A DNA stretch of 64,000 nucleotides from positions 111,398 through 175,397 of the forward strand of contig CAUVXJ010000100.1 in NCBI GenBank assembly GCA_963555925.1, in the 5' to 3' direction. Of the stretch, positions 9,701 to 18,032 are shown one piece after another. Both the position numbers and the translations under genes were made by a program. This stretch comes from Protofrankia sp963555925. Its GTDB lineage: Bacteria; Actinomycetota; Actinomycetes; Frankiales; Frankiaceae. The first letter of the stretch is position 1. Each line of letters begins with the position of its first letter. The notes below the pieces were generated by a model. It saw only the letters and a program-made list of their open reading frames with translations. It had not been told where the DNA came from and searched no databases.

Positions 9701-10387
9701 CACGACGTCGTAACCGAACTCGTCGATGGCCGGGCTGAGCGTCAGATCGAGGATGAACTCCTCGACGAACTCCGGGGTCTGCAGCAGCGCATAGCGCTTG
9801 CGCGCGTCCTCGGAGAGGTCCTGGTAGAGGTCACCGAGGAAACGGGTGTCCCACGCCGGGTCGGTGAAGTCGTGGACGAGTCGAGCGTCCTCGCCGCGGC
9901 GGCGCCAGAAGGCGATCAGACCCTTGGCCGCGTCATGCGACATCGGGATCTGGTAGAGCGCGTTGTGCCGCCGGTCGAACAGGGACGCGCCCACGGGCAC
10001 ACCGGCGATGGCGTCGAAGGCGGCGAGCAGCCAGTCACGGTCGGTCTGGGCCGGATGGGTGCGGAAGAACTCGTCCTGGGACTCCTCCGCCAGCGTCATG
10101 CTGGACGTGTCCGGCCCGGCCAGGTACGGCTCGGCGAGCAGACCGTTGTCCTCGCAGAACCGGACGAACACGGTGGCGAGCACCCAGGCGACCGCGGCCT
10201 GGGTGACCCGTTCGTCCCGCCATGACGCCCAGGTCGCCGCGGTGCGCTTCACCCGGAACGCATCGAGGTACTCGGCGCGCAACGCCGTCCCGACCTCCTC
10301 GACGACGACGACCTGTTCGCGCAGGTCCGCCTCGAGTGTCCGGATCTGCCGCTGCAGATCCTTGAGTAACGACCCCCGGTCGATCAC
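6791..10387 (-). CDS. pglX: BREX type 2 / Pgl adenine-specific DNA methyltransferase PglX
   Basis: A 1198-residue class I methyltransferase of the phage growth limitation (Pgl) / BREX-2 systems. It methylates adenine in host DNA; in Pgl it is also the component that marks phage. The start GTG at 10387 overlaps the pglW stop by four bases (GTGA) and has GGGGAGAAAG just upstream. S-adenosylmethionine motif I is DPTCGSG at residues 233-239, an acidic VHGVDVNPFAV follows, and the catalytic NPPY is at 365-368. A long target-recognition region and a C-terminal region (WXXXEYRAVVERRIAVIGNN, KYKPTDFRRTSFWRQRGKLDVPKERF) follow; these C-terminal segments are characteristic of PglX. Length fits the family (about 1200). 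The other BREX-2 genes (pglZ, pglY, brxD, brxHI) are not in the window. Slippage could alter activity, but no homopolymer stands out. Confidence 0.9.
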   Translation of the reverse strand: MIDRGSLLKDLQRQIRTLEADLREQVVVVEEVGTALRAEYLDAFRVKRTAATWASWRDERVTQAAVAWVLATVFVRFCEDNGLLAEPYLAGPDTSSMTLAEESQDEFFRTHPAQTDRDWLLAAFDAIAGVPVGASLFDRRHNALYQIPMSHDAAKGLIAFWRRRGEDARLVHDFTDPAWDTRFLGDLYQDLSEDARKRYALLQTPEFVEEFILDLTLSPAIDEFGYDVVKMIDPTCGSGHFLLGAFHRLLAEWENNAPGRDAHERVRLALDAVHGVDVNPFAVAIARFRLLVAALRAAGFSSLAEAAGYTFPLHIAVGDSLIKHRQLGLFDSEQDEFAAFSYATEDVTDHLGILAQGRYHAVVGNPPYITVKDKELNRHYRDLYDACSGKYALSVPFAQRFFELAREADADGRGAGYVGQITANSFMKREFGKKLIEQFFANKVELTHIVDTSGAYIPGPGVPTIILFGRRKNQYRTASIRAVLGIRGAPGTPRDPSQGLVWRAIVEQIDHAGSESEWVSVADLPRERVATYPWSLSGGGASDLQAKIEVHADIRLGQIASSIGITSFTLEDDLYLLPESSARRHQIGNAWWRPMVVGDSLRDWAWSQNEVAVFPYDRGYSPIDVPSNPPMHRYLWPGRTNLCRSILFGGRTKVESGLKWSEYGRLTASKLRVPFSIALAFVGTHNHFVLDRGGKVFKQTAPVIKLPAGAGENEHLRLLGVLNSSTACFWLKQVCHNLGSTVDSRGARRTAAPWEDFYEHTGTKLQEFPLPAEYPLELARELDGLAQRLGAVSPSAVAADEAPTRARLAQARREWESTRARMIALQEELDWQVYSLYGLLPDELTAPGEAVPELTLGERAFEIVLARRMAAGEASTAWFTRHGSTPITELPGHWPAEYRAVVERRIAVIGNNRHLALIERPECKRRWATEGWDSLQAKALRDWLLDRCEARELWFHEVDAMVQPRPLTTSQLADELRRDQEFVAVAELYQPGGELTGIVADLVADEHVPFLAALRYTDDGLVKRGDWEHVWDLQRAEDAAPTEEERLKIRDRIPVPPKYKPTDFRRTSFWRQRGKLDVPKERFVSYPHACRDGDSSLLVGWAGWDHREQAQALATLVVEREQNDGWGAERLAPLLAGLREALPWVRQWHGEFDPLYDGSPAEVYEGFLADCTNRLHLREDGLADWRPPVAPRGRRKKT

Positions 10388-13300
10388 GATGCTTTCTCCC
10401 CGCTCCGGTGCTCGTTGGCCACCCACGCGTCGGGCAGCATGATCCATTCGTTCTCGGTGACGACCTGCACGAGCTCGCCGTCCAGGCGCGGCGGGTGCCC
10501 GGGGTCGTCCACCGGGCACAACAGCCAGGTCGGTCGGCCACGTGACCGCGACCGCCCGGCGACCGCGTACAGCACGTCCATGCCGCGGTAGCGGGCGAGC
10601 GGGCCGGCGTCGTGCAGGAGCAGCGGCCCGGTACCGCCCACCGGGTCAGCGCCCGCCAGGTCAGCGCCCACCAGGTCAGCGCCCACCATGGCGACCAGGC
10701 GCGGTTCGACCACGGCCCAGGCCGCCGCCGCGTATTCGCTGATCTTCCGAGCCGCCCTGCTGCCCGGTTCGGCGACATCTGCGGCGAGGACCGTCGCCCA
10801 GGTCGGTTTCGGGCGGGGATCGACCTGATCGTGCAGAGCCGCGAGGAAGAGCGCGGCGATGTTCACGGGCTGTGCGCCGAACCGGCCGGCCAGCTCGTCG
10901 CGGGCCAGCGTGTACCGGTTACGGCGTACTGTGAGTGCACGGAAGCCATCCGTGCCCGCAGCGCTGGTGAGCCGCTGCTCGGCGACGACCGCGGCCGCCT
11001 GCTCCGGGGAGTCCGCGGTGTAGCGCGATATGCCCCGCGCCGTGGTGCGGCGCGTTGTCACCGGCACGCTTGAGAACATCCCGGTCGAGGACAGGAGCCC
11101 AGGCGGAAGGACGTACCCGCCGTCGCTCCACCTGACCTCGAAGCCCGCTTCCCGCAGCAGGCGGTCCAGTTTCGGGTGCTCCGGCAGCGGCTCCAGGTCC
11201 GGGAAACGCGCCCGTACCCGCTCGCGGATGGCCTCGACGGTCAGTCGCTGGCTTCTGGCCGGGTCGGGGTGCGGTGTGATCAGACCTGCCTGGGCGATCC
11301 GCAGCGCCCGCACCGGATCGAGGTCGCGCGGGTAGATCTCCATCCGGGCGGTGGCCGCGGCGTTCTGTGAGGCAGCCGCGGCAAGGCGAACGAGGCGTCG
11401 CTCATCAAGGATCATTCCCTCGCCGGCCGCATGCCCAGGCCGGTCACGCCGGTCACGCCGGTCAGGCCGGTCAGGCGCGTCGGGCCTGTCATGCCCGTCG
11501 GGCACGTCTGACCAGTCGGGCGCGTCGGACCCGTCCTGGTCATCCGGTCCGAGGGACAGGGACGTCGCCCGGACGGCGGTCAGTTCGCGGAGCACCGTCG
11601 CGGGCGCGGGCAGCACCTCCAGGCCGGCCAACCGGTCCGCGACCCGTCCCAGGGCGTCGGCGTGGTCGAGCAGAGCCGGCGCCGACGGTGTGCGCGGCCC
11701 GTCCTCCTCGGTCACCTCCAGGGCGACGAGCAGCACGTTCCCGTGCCGGCGGATCAACAGCCGGGATTCGTCCGCCAGCGCGTCGATCTCCACCGCGGCG
11801 CGGACGGCTGCGCCCGCCACCGCGCGGCGCAGATCCTCCCCGCTCGTCACCGAGCCGCGCCGGGCCAGCACGGCCGCGGCCAGTTCGGACATGCCCATCA
11901 CCCGGCCGCCGTCGGCGAGCAGTTCGACCAGCTCTGCGTGGACGCTGCGCACAACCGGTTCGCCATGCCATTCGCGGCGCTGTTTCGACAGCACCTGCGC
12001 GACCCGACCCGAGCTGACTCCGAGTTTCTCCGCGACGAGCTGCTGGCGCGGCCACGGCGGCAGCCCCGACAGGACGCCGTCGCGATCGGGTAGCCCGAGC
12101 AGCAGGCGGGTCGCCTCGACCTCCGTCGCGTTGCGCCCGTTCCTGGCCAGGGCGGGCAGGAGCCGGGCGACGACCCCGTCCACCCCGACCCGCGCCAGCA
12201 CCGCTGACGTCCCGTCCCCGGGAACGTCCATTCCCTCATGGTGGGCGGACGTCCCCATCTCATCGGCCGGCTGCGCCGGCGCCGGGTTCCCACCGAGCAG
12301 GGTTTTCCATTCCCGGATCCGACGCTGCAGCTCACGTCGGGTCTTCGCGCCCAGACCGGGCTGGCCGATGATCTGCTTCGAGTTGAGCTCGAGCAGATCG
12401 GCGACGGTCGTGGCATTGAGCTCATGGGCCGCTGAGATGGCCCGGGGAGTCAGGCCCGCCGATTCCAGGAGTGTCGACCGGGTCGCCTTGGCGGCAGCGG
12501 TGTCGCGCGCCTTCCCCGCGGCCTGATCGTCCTCGGGTTCGGTCCCGATCGGATGATCGGTGCCGACCGGCACGGCCGCGTCCGAGGTGCGGAACACCTG
12601 CTGCCAGGCGTCCCGCATCTCCTTCAGCGTGGCGAACCGCCCAGACGCCTCGCGGTCGAGCGCGCGGGTCAAGAAGCCCGCGAGACCGTCGCGGATCGCC
12701 GGGTCGAACGCTTCGACGGCCAGCATCGGCGGCCCGTCGGTGTACCGGGCCTCGGTCCGGCCGTCCCCCCAGAACGGCAGCTCACCCGATGCCATCTCGT
12801 GCAGGGTCACCGCCAGCGCGTAGCGCTCGGCGTGGTCGTCGTACACCGGGCGCGGCGGGGTGCCGAGGAAGGGGTCAAGGTAGCGGGGCGTGCCTGCCTC
12901 GATCTCCTTGACCGAGATACCGGCCAGGGAGAAGTCGAAGAGAACGAGCTGCCGGGTGCGGTTCTTCCGGATCTTGATAGCGATGTTGTCCGGCTTGAGA
13001 TCACGGTGGGCGACGCCCTCGCCCTCCAGGTAGTCGACGGCACCGAACAGGTAGTCGCTGAAGGTCTCCAGGTCATCGACGGTGAGCCGGCCTTCGTCCC
13101 GCAGCTTGCGCGCGACGGTCTTCTCCCCGGCATGTTCCAGGACGAGCACGGTGCGCTCCCCGACGCGGATGGGCTCCTGGCGGGAAAGACGGATCACCCG
13201 GGAGTCGGCGAGTTTGCGCAGAATCTGCGCCTCGTGATCCAGGCGGGTCGCCTTCTCGTCCGACAACGCGACCTTGAGCACCTCCTGGGCGCCGGTACGT

Positions 13301-14979
13301 TCGTTCGTGGCGAGAAAGGCACGGCTCGTCGAACCCGTGCCGAGCCTCTTGTCGATCCGCCACTCCCCGCCGACGAGGTCACCCGGCCGCGCCTCCAGCG
13401 GGTCCGGCTCGTCCTCGTTCTCGTCCACGGCAGGCATGATCGACCGGGTCGTCGGTGCGGTCAGCTCGTCCTCGACCAGCTCAAGGAGTTCGAGGAACTC
13501 GCTGACGGTCGTCAGGCGGTCGGCCGGGACGGGCCGGGTGGCCTCCTGCACCAGCCCGTCGACGAGTTCGGAGACCGAGTCGACCGCGGCCGACGGGCGC
13601 AGGCCGTCCTCGCCGGACAGCCGGGTGAGCAACTCCGAGCGCTGCGCGGCCGGCGCCTTCCCGGTGAGCAGCAGGTAGGACACCGTGCCGAGGCCGAAAA
13701 CGTCCATCGCGACCGGATCGGGATCCGGCGCCGACAGCTCGGGGGCGAGATAACCCTCGGCGGAGCGCTCCAGATGCGGGGCGACCTGACTGGCCGCGCC
13801 CGCCCGCACGGACACGCTGGGGGTGGCGCTCCCCGAGCCGGCGCTGCGGGTCGCCGCCTGCCAGTCGCTGATCTGCAGCCGCGGCGAGAGCCACACCTCA
13901 TCGCCACCCCTGCGCCGGGACGCGGGAACGGCGAACACGCTGCGCGCGGACAGCGCCCGGTGGTGCAGGTGGCGCCCGTGCGCGTACCGGATCGCCTCGG
14001 CCAGCTGTCGGATCATGTCGATCCGCGTGGCGGCGTCCAACCGGTCGCCGAATCGCGCCATGTAGTGGTCGAGCCGCTCGGCGTCCGGCCGGTGCCGAAA
14101 GATCAGAGCAGGTCCGGCCTCATGCTGCTCCATCGCGTCGACCTGGACGATGCCCGGATGGCTGATGCCGTGCAGCGCAAGCATCTCCCGGCGGGCAGCC
14201 TGCTCGATGCTCGTCCGCTCGGCCTGTCCGGCCTGCCGCTCCACCAGGTAGATGCGGATCCGGCGCCGCTCGGAGACGATCTGGGAGTGCTGAGCGAGGT
14301 GGTCCTGCCAGGTCGGACCGGTATCGAACGGCGGGAACGTCAGCTCCCACGACCCGATCTGGAAGTGGCGCCGGCTCCGCGCGATGCCGACTCCGTGCAG
14401 GAGCTTGGGGAGGGCTTTCGACAGTTCCGGACGGATCCGCTCCTTGTCGTCCCGTGGTGGTTGTTCAAGCAGCCCGGACCAGATCGGCGGCAGCGGGCCG
14501 GGCTGCCCACCGTCGGGGGGTTGTGGGCCGAAAACCCGGTGGAGCTGGTTGTCGGGCAGCTCCACCCGCAGGCTCGGGACGGCCAGGAACACGGCAGCCT
14601 GGATGTAAGGGATCTTCAAGCCCAGCCGCAGGCGCCCGGCCTCGGCGCTGAGTAGCGACCGCAGCTGCTTGGCTTTCGAGTCCGCCAGATGTAACGGGTT
14701 GTCGAAGACTCGCTCGCCACGCTGACCCTGCAGGATCCAGTTCGAGCCGCTCGCGGTCAGCCGACCGTGCAGACTCTTGATTTCGATCAGGTACAGGCCG
14801 CCGTGGGTGACGACGAACAGGTCCACCTCGCGGACGTGGCCGGTACCCGCGGTGAAGGTGAAATTCGACCACGCGCGGTACGGCTCTGCCTCGGGTAGCC
14901 GCTCCTGGATGTGTTTGAGCGCCTCCCGCTCATGCTGGAACTGGGACGGTGCGACCGTCGTCCACCGACCCTCACGCAT
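10384..14979 (-). CDS. pglW: BREX type 2 / Pgl dual-kinase-domain protein PglW
   Basis: A 1531-residue serine/threonine kinase of the Pgl/BREX-2 system. ATG 14979 is chosen; a TTG at 15000 would add seven residues. Residues about 15-130 are a NERD domain with a PD-(D/E)XK-like triad (D53, E66, K68 in EVDLFVVT...LIEIKS). A first kinase-like domain (about 215-500) has lost the catalytic loop (LHHRALSARSVFAV in place of HRDLKxxN). A second (about 540-810) keeps AHRDLKPDN, but shows DFS in place of DFG. A helix-hairpin-helix-like segment (about 860-915) and a long C-terminal region follow, with an Asp-Pro-rich linker (DRPDAPDRPDRRDR) and a GADL repeat. In Streptomyces, PglW is the kinase that phosphorylates in the Pgl pathway (family knowledge). 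It is coupled to pglX by a 4-base overlap. Confidence 0.9.
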   Translation of the reverse strand: MREGRWTTVAPSQFQHEREALKHIQERLPEAEPYRAWSNFTFTAGTGHVREVDLFVVTHGGLYLIEIKSLHGRLTASGSNWILQGQRGERVFDNPLHLADSKAKQLRSLLSAEAGRLRLGLKIPYIQAAVFLAVPSLRVELPDNQLHRVFGPQPPDGGQPGPLPPIWSGLLEQPPRDDKERIRPELSKALPKLLHGVGIARSRRHFQIGSWELTFPPFDTGPTWQDHLAQHSQIVSERRRIRIYLVERQAGQAERTSIEQAARREMLALHGISHPGIVQVDAMEQHEAGPALIFRHRPDAERLDHYMARFGDRLDAATRIDMIRQLAEAIRYAHGRHLHHRALSARSVFAVPASRRRGGDEVWLSPRLQISDWQAATRSAGSGSATPSVSVRAGAASQVAPHLERSAEGYLAPELSAPDPDPVAMDVFGLGTVSYLLLTGKAPAAQRSELLTRLSGEDGLRPSAAVDSVSELVDGLVQEATRPVPADRLTTVSEFLELLELVEDELTAPTTRSIMPAVDENEDEPDPLEARPGDLVGGEWRIDKRLGTGSTSRAFLATNERTGAQEVLKVALSDEKATRLDHEAQILRKLADSRVIRLSRQEPIRVGERTVLVLEHAGEKTVARKLRDEGRLTVDDLETFSDYLFGAVDYLEGEGVAHRDLKPDNIAIKIRKNRTRQLVLFDFSLAGISVKEIEAGTPRYLDPFLGTPPRPVYDDHAERYALAVTLHEMASGELPFWGDGRTEARYTDGPPMLAVEAFDPAIRDGLAGFLTRALDREASGRFATLKEMRDAWQQVFRTSDAAVPVGTDHPIGTEPEDDQAAGKARDTAAAKATRSTLLESAGLTPRAISAAHELNATTVADLLELNSKQIIGQPGLGAKTRRELQRRIREWKTLLGGNPAPAQPADEMGTSAHHEGMDVPGDGTSAVLARVGVDGVVARLLPALARNGRNATEVEATRLLLGLPDRDGVLSGLPPWPRQQLVAEKLGVSSGRVAQVLSKQRREWHGEPVVRSVHAELVELLADGGRVMGMSELAAAVLARRGSVTSGEDLRRAVAGAAVRAAVEIDALADESRLLIRRHGNVLLVALEVTEEDGPRTPSAPALLDHADALGRVADRLAGLEVLPAPATVLRELTAVRATSLSLGPDDQDGSDAPDWSDVPDGHDRPDAPDRPDRRDRRDRPGHAAGEGMILDERRLVRLAAAASQNAAATARMEIYPRDLDPVRALRIAQAGLITPHPDPARSQRLTVEAIRERVRARFPDLEPLPEHPKLDRLLREAGFEVRWSDGGYVLPPGLLSSTGMFSSVPVTTRRTTARGISRYTADSPEQAAAVVAEQRLTSAAGTDGFRALTVRRNRYTLARDELAGRFGAQPVNIAALFLAALHDQVDPRPKPTWATVLAADVAEPGSRAARKISEYAAAAWAVVEPRLVAMVGADLVGADLAGADPVGGTGPLLLHDAGPLARYRGMDVLYAVAGRSRSRGRPTWLLCPVDDPGHPPRLDGELVQVVTENEWIMLPDAWVANEHRSGEKAS
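10644..10688 (-). repeat. three 15-bp tandem repeats inside pglW
   Basis: GGTCAGCGCCCGCCA, then two copies of GGTCAGCGCCCACCA. The unit is a multiple of three and encodes the repeated peptide VGADL/AGADP near the PglW C-terminus, so changes in copy number would alter a linker and not the frame. Confidence 0.8.
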
Positions 14980-15019
14980 GATCGACCCCCCGGCCGCCAA
15001 TTACCCCACCGGGACCACA

Positions 15020-15097
15020 CGTATACGCTCCGCACTCGAATCGTATACCCATAGACACCAAAAGTGATTGGCTGTCTCATTTAAGTGAATGAAACAG
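15020..15097. promoter_or_regulatory. AT-richer control region upstream of pglW
   Basis: The 396 bases between pglW and the GDPD gene are less GC-rich than their surroundings. CGTATAC occurs at 15020-15026 and again at 15042-15048, exactly 22 bases apart. An imperfect inverted repeat follows, CTGTCTCATT (15072-15081) and AATGAAACAG (15088-15097), with a 6-base loop and one mismatch. Both lie upstream of pglW and are candidate regulator sites. The rest, 15098-15396, shows only a possible AT-rich promoter patch (TTAATATAG near 15098) and no gene. Confidence 0.4.
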
Positions 15098-15396
15098 TTA
15101 ATATAGTGCACCCTAAAGTGTGATCCGTGGCGCCATCGGCAGTGCACAGAGTCAACGCGCCGCGGGACCGGTGATCCGAAGTTCGAACGGCCCGCCGACC
15201 TCGCTCACGTCACGCAAGGCCGCTCTGTGCCCCGGGCCCGTTTCGCCATGAGCGCGGCCAGGGTCGGCGGATTCACCAACTCGATAACTGATCGACGGCA
15301 ATGGATAAGACGCGGTCCATTCCATCGTTCTCTCCCATCGGTTTGCTGCACAAGCGCGCCGTCGGCGAGGGTCGCCGCCGTTGCGCTGGAGGACTC

Positions 15397-16893
15397 GTGG
15401 ACCGCCGCACCGTGATCGCGGGCATCGCAGCAGCTCCCCTGGTCGCCGCTTCCGGGGTGACCGGCATCTCATCGGCGTCAGCCACCGATTCCGGTGGCCA
15501 CGAGCGCCATCGCACGCTGGTGATCGGGCACCGCGGCGCGTCGGGCTACCGCCCGGAACACACCCTCGCCTCATACGAGCTGGCCGCCAGGTTGGGCGCC
15601 GACTTCATGGAGCCCGACCTCGTGCCCACCAAGGACGGCGTCCTGGTCTGCCGGCACGAGCCGGAGATCGGCGGCACCACCGACGTCGCCGACCACCCGG
15701 AGTTCGCCGCCCGCAAGGTGACCAAGGTGCTGGACGGCACGCCGGTCACCGGCTGGTTCACCGAAGACTTCACCCTGGCCGAGCTGAAGACCCTGCGCGC
15801 CAAGGAGCGGCTGCCGGCCATCCGGCAGGAGAACACGATGTACGACGGTCGGTTCGAGGTCCCGACCTTCATCGAGCTGCTCGAGCTACGCAAGCGCCTG
15901 TCCCGGGAACTCGGCCGCGAGCTCGGCGTCTACCCCGAGACCAAGCACCCGACCTACTTCCAGAAGGCCGGTCTGCCCCTCGAGCAGCGACTCCTGGACC
16001 TCCTGAACCGGTACGGCCTTAACCACCGCGGCGCCGCGGTGTTCGTGCAGTCCTTCGAGACGAACAACCTGCGCCAGCTGCGCACGCTCGGGCTGCGCGC
16101 TCCCTCGGTGCAGCTGCTCAGCGCCGCCGGCGCTCCGTTCGATCTGATCGACNNNNNNNNNNNNNNNNNNNNNNNNNNNNNNNNNNNNNNNNNNNNNNNN
16201 NNNNNNNNNNNNNNNNNNNNNNNNNNNNNNNNNNNNNNNNNNNNNNNNNNNNNNNNNNNNNNNNNNNNNNNNNNNNNNNNNNNNNNNNNNNNNNNNNNNN
16301 NNNNNNNNNNNNNNNNNNNNNNNNNNNNNNNNNNNNNNNNNNNNNNNNNNNNNNNNNNNNNNNNNNNNNNNNNNNNNNNNNNNNNNNNNNNNNNNNNNNN
16401 NNNNNNNNNNNNNNNNNNNNNNNNNNNNNNNNNNNNNNNNNNNNNNNNNNNNNNNNNNNNNNNNNNNNNNNNNNNNNNNNNNNNNNNNNNNNNNNNNNNN
16501 NNNNNNNNNNNNNNNNNNNNNNNNNNNNNNNNNNNNNACCCGCGGACCTACGCGGACCTGTCCACCCCGGCCGGCCTGCGGCAGATCGCACGCTACGCGA
16601 ACGGAATCGGCCCGGACAAGACGCAGATCATCCCGCGGGCCGCGGACGGAACACTGGGCACGCCGACCTCGCTGGTCCCCGACGCGCACGCCGCGGGGCT
16701 GGTACTGCACCCGTACACCTTCCGGGCGGAGAACAACTTCCTGCCGGCGGACTACCGGCGTGGGACGAACCTCAGCGACTTCGGTCGGGGGATCGACGAG
16801 CAGGTGACGTATTTGAAGGCCGGCATCGACGGGCTGTTCACCGACCAAGCCGACATCGGTGTCATCGCACGGGCCGAGGCGTTCACGTCCTAG
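15397..16893 (+). CDS. glpQ: secreted glycerophosphodiester phosphodiesterase (interrupted by assembly gap)
   Basis: A GDPD-family enzyme that cuts glycerophosphodiesters to glycerol-3-phosphate and an alcohol outside the membrane. GTG 15397 is preceded by GGAGGA and gives a Tat-like signal peptide (VDRRTVIAGIAAAPLVAASG, twin arginine then a hydrophobic core), so it is preferred over the ATG 96 bases upstream. The catalytic HRGASGYRPEHT and the metal-binding FMEPDLVPTKDGVLVCRHEPE follow. After 16152 there are 385 N; the frame resumes in phase with FTDQADIGV near the end, the usual GDPD C-terminus. The layout is that of the periplasmic GlpQ type, with the long insertion after HEPE. The gene is single and convergent with the next pair across a strong hairpin. 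Confidence 0.88.
   Translation: MDRRTVIAGIAAAPLVAASGVTGISSASATDSGGHERHRTLVIGHRGASGYRPEHTLASYELAARLGADFMEPDLVPTKDGVLVCRHEPEIGGTTDVADHPEFAARKVTKVLDGTPVTGWFTEDFTLAELKTLRAKERLPAIRQENTMYDGRFEVPTFIELLELRKRLSRELGRELGVYPETKHPTYFQKAGLPLEQRLLDLLNRYGLNHRGAAVFVQSFETNNLRQLRTLGLRAPSVQLLSAAGAPFDLIDXXXXXXXXXXXXXXXXXXXXXXXXXXXXXXXXXXXXXXXXXXXXXXXXXXXXXXXXXXXXXXXXXXXXXXXXXXXXXXXXXXXXXXXXXXXXXXXXXXXXXXXXXXXXXXXXXXXXXXXXXXXXXXXXXPRTYADLSTPAGLRQIARYANGIGPDKTQIIPRAADGTLGTPTSLVPDAHAAGLVLHPYTFRAENNFLPADYRRGTNLSDFGRGIDEQVTYLKAGIDGLFTDQADIGVIARAEAFTS
16153..16537. other. assembly gap (385 N) inside the GDPD gene
   Basis: Unknown bases. The coding frame is kept across the run, which suggests the gap length is about right. 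The missing part is the middle of the GDPD barrel. Confidence 0.99.
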
Positions 16894-16953
16894 CCTCGTG
16901 CGGTGCGGCACCGCGTAGTTCCAGCGGGGATGCGCTCCCCGCGTCGCGGGAAC

Positions 16954-16997
16954 GTGCTGACCATGGTGGCGGACAACCTCGCCACCGTGTTCAGCAC
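16954..16997. terminator. bidirectional hairpin between convergent genes
   Basis: GTGCTGA-ccat-GGTGGCG, loop GACAACCT, CGCCACC-gtgt-TCAGCAC: an 18-base stem with one mismatch. It stands between the GDPD stop (16893) and the stop of the minus-strand gene (17029). A smaller stem (GCGGGGA/TCCCCGC) precedes it near 16924-16942. No T-run follows, as is common in actinobacteria. Confidence 0.65.
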
Positions 16998-17028
16998 GCC
17001 GACGTTGTGATGAAACGATCGTGCGACC

Positions 17029-17670
17029 TCAACGCGCCGTGGACAACTGCTCCGGACGATCCCGCGACCACGCCAACGTGTCGCTGATGGCATCGAACAG
17101 CTCGAACAACTCCTCGGCGATGTCGACATGCGGACTGCTCAGAACAACATTGAGGACACCATGACCGTCCGGCACGGGAATGAGCGTCTGCATGATGACG
17201 CCGTCGATCCGCACCCCGTCCGGCTCCGACCGCTCAACCCCACGCGTACGCACAGCCCGGCCGGCCGGCATCTCGACGACCGTCACGGTACGCCACGGAG
17301 AGCTCCGATCCGTCGGTACCACCGCGGTGATCTGACCCGCGATCGCCTCGGCCGTGTTGTCCGCGTCGGTCGCCATGCCGTCGGTGTGAAACACCATCAC
17401 GCTGGCCACCAGACCGTCCGAACCGTCCACCAGTTCGGCGGTGGCCGCGCAATACACAGCCCCCTGCCGCTCCGCCCGCTCAGCGACCTCCCGCAGCAGC
17501 CTGAGCAGCGCCGCACGCTGTGGCCGCAGTTGTGAGAGCTGCGCGATCCGCTCGTCGACCAGACGCGCGAGGTCACCGGTACGGCTGGCGCGCCACACGT
17601 CGAACTCAAACCAGGAGCGGGGCACCCGAAGGGTGAACCACGATGGCGCACCGGTTCCGGTAACGGTCAC
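17029..17670 (-). CDS. conserved hypothetical protein, partner of WXG100-like gene
   Basis: A 213-residue soluble protein that I do not recognise by name. It opens with WFTLRVPRSWFEFDVW and shows alternating strands (GVIMQTLIPVPDGHGVLNVVLSSPHVDIAEELFELFDAI) resembling proteins found beside type VII secretion substrates, where a beta-rich domain checks or escorts cargo. The start overlaps the end of the WXG100-like gene by 4 bases (17667-17670), so the two are translated together. No signal peptide or membrane segment is visible. Confidence 0.6.
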   Translation of the reverse strand: MTVTGTGAPSWFTLRVPRSWFEFDVWRASRTGDLARLVDERIAQLSQLRPQRAALLRLLREVAERAERQGAVYCAATAELVDGSDGLVASVMVFHTDGMATDADNTAEAIAGQITAVVPTDRSSPWRTVTVVEMPAGRAVRTRGVERSEPDGVRIDGVIMQTLIPVPDGHGVLNVVLSSPHVDIAEELFELFDAISDTLAWSRDRPEQLSTAR

Positions 17671-18032
17671 ACCGCACCGCCCGCAGCCACCGGCGATGCG
17701 GTCACGCCGGCATCAGGAGACGCAGCGACCGTAACCGTGGGTGCCGCCGGCGGCAACACACCGGCGAGGCCGGAATCCGCCGCGGATACCCCGTCGGCCA
17801 GGCCACGCAGCAGACCGGACGCCCGCTCCAGCAACTTATCCAGCGACTCACGCCGGTCAGACGACTGGCTGACGAAATGATGCAGGGCCGTCTCCACCTC
17901 GCCCGACCCCGTCTGACCATGCAGACCATCGAAAGCGGCACCGAGCGAGGAGAGCGCAGCGCGAATGTCTGCCAGCTCACCGGACACCTGCCGGGCGACC
18001 TCGGGATCGCATCCGAAGACACTCGCCGTCAC
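17667..18032 (-). CDS. WXG100/EspC-like small helical protein
   Basis: A 121-residue mostly helical protein. GTG 18032 is chosen because GGAAGGGG lies upstream and the product then opens VTASVFGCDPEVARQVSGEL, a typical start for EspC/WXG100-like proteins; the longer frame has no site. Two long helices (ADIRAALSSLGAAF and VETALHHFVSQSSDRRESLDKLLERA) fit the hairpin fold of type VII substrates, although no clear W-x-G turn is seen. The C-terminal 35 residues are Ala/Pro/Val-rich and look disordered. No other ESX gene is present. Assignment rests on fold and partner gene. Confidence 0.5.
   Translation of the reverse strand: MTASVFGCDPEVARQVSGELADIRAALSSLGAAFDGLHGQTGSGEVETALHHFVSQSSDRRESLDKLLERASGLLRGLADGVSAADSGLAGVLPPAAPTVTVAASPDAGVTASPVAAGGAV

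Noticed and set aside
9044..10225. A 393-codon plus-strand frame inside pglX
   Set aside because: Antisense shadow of the methyltransferase.
12553..14655. A 700-codon open frame on the plus strand inside pglW
   Set aside because: It is the GC-driven antisense shadow of pglW, with no ribosome site and no family.
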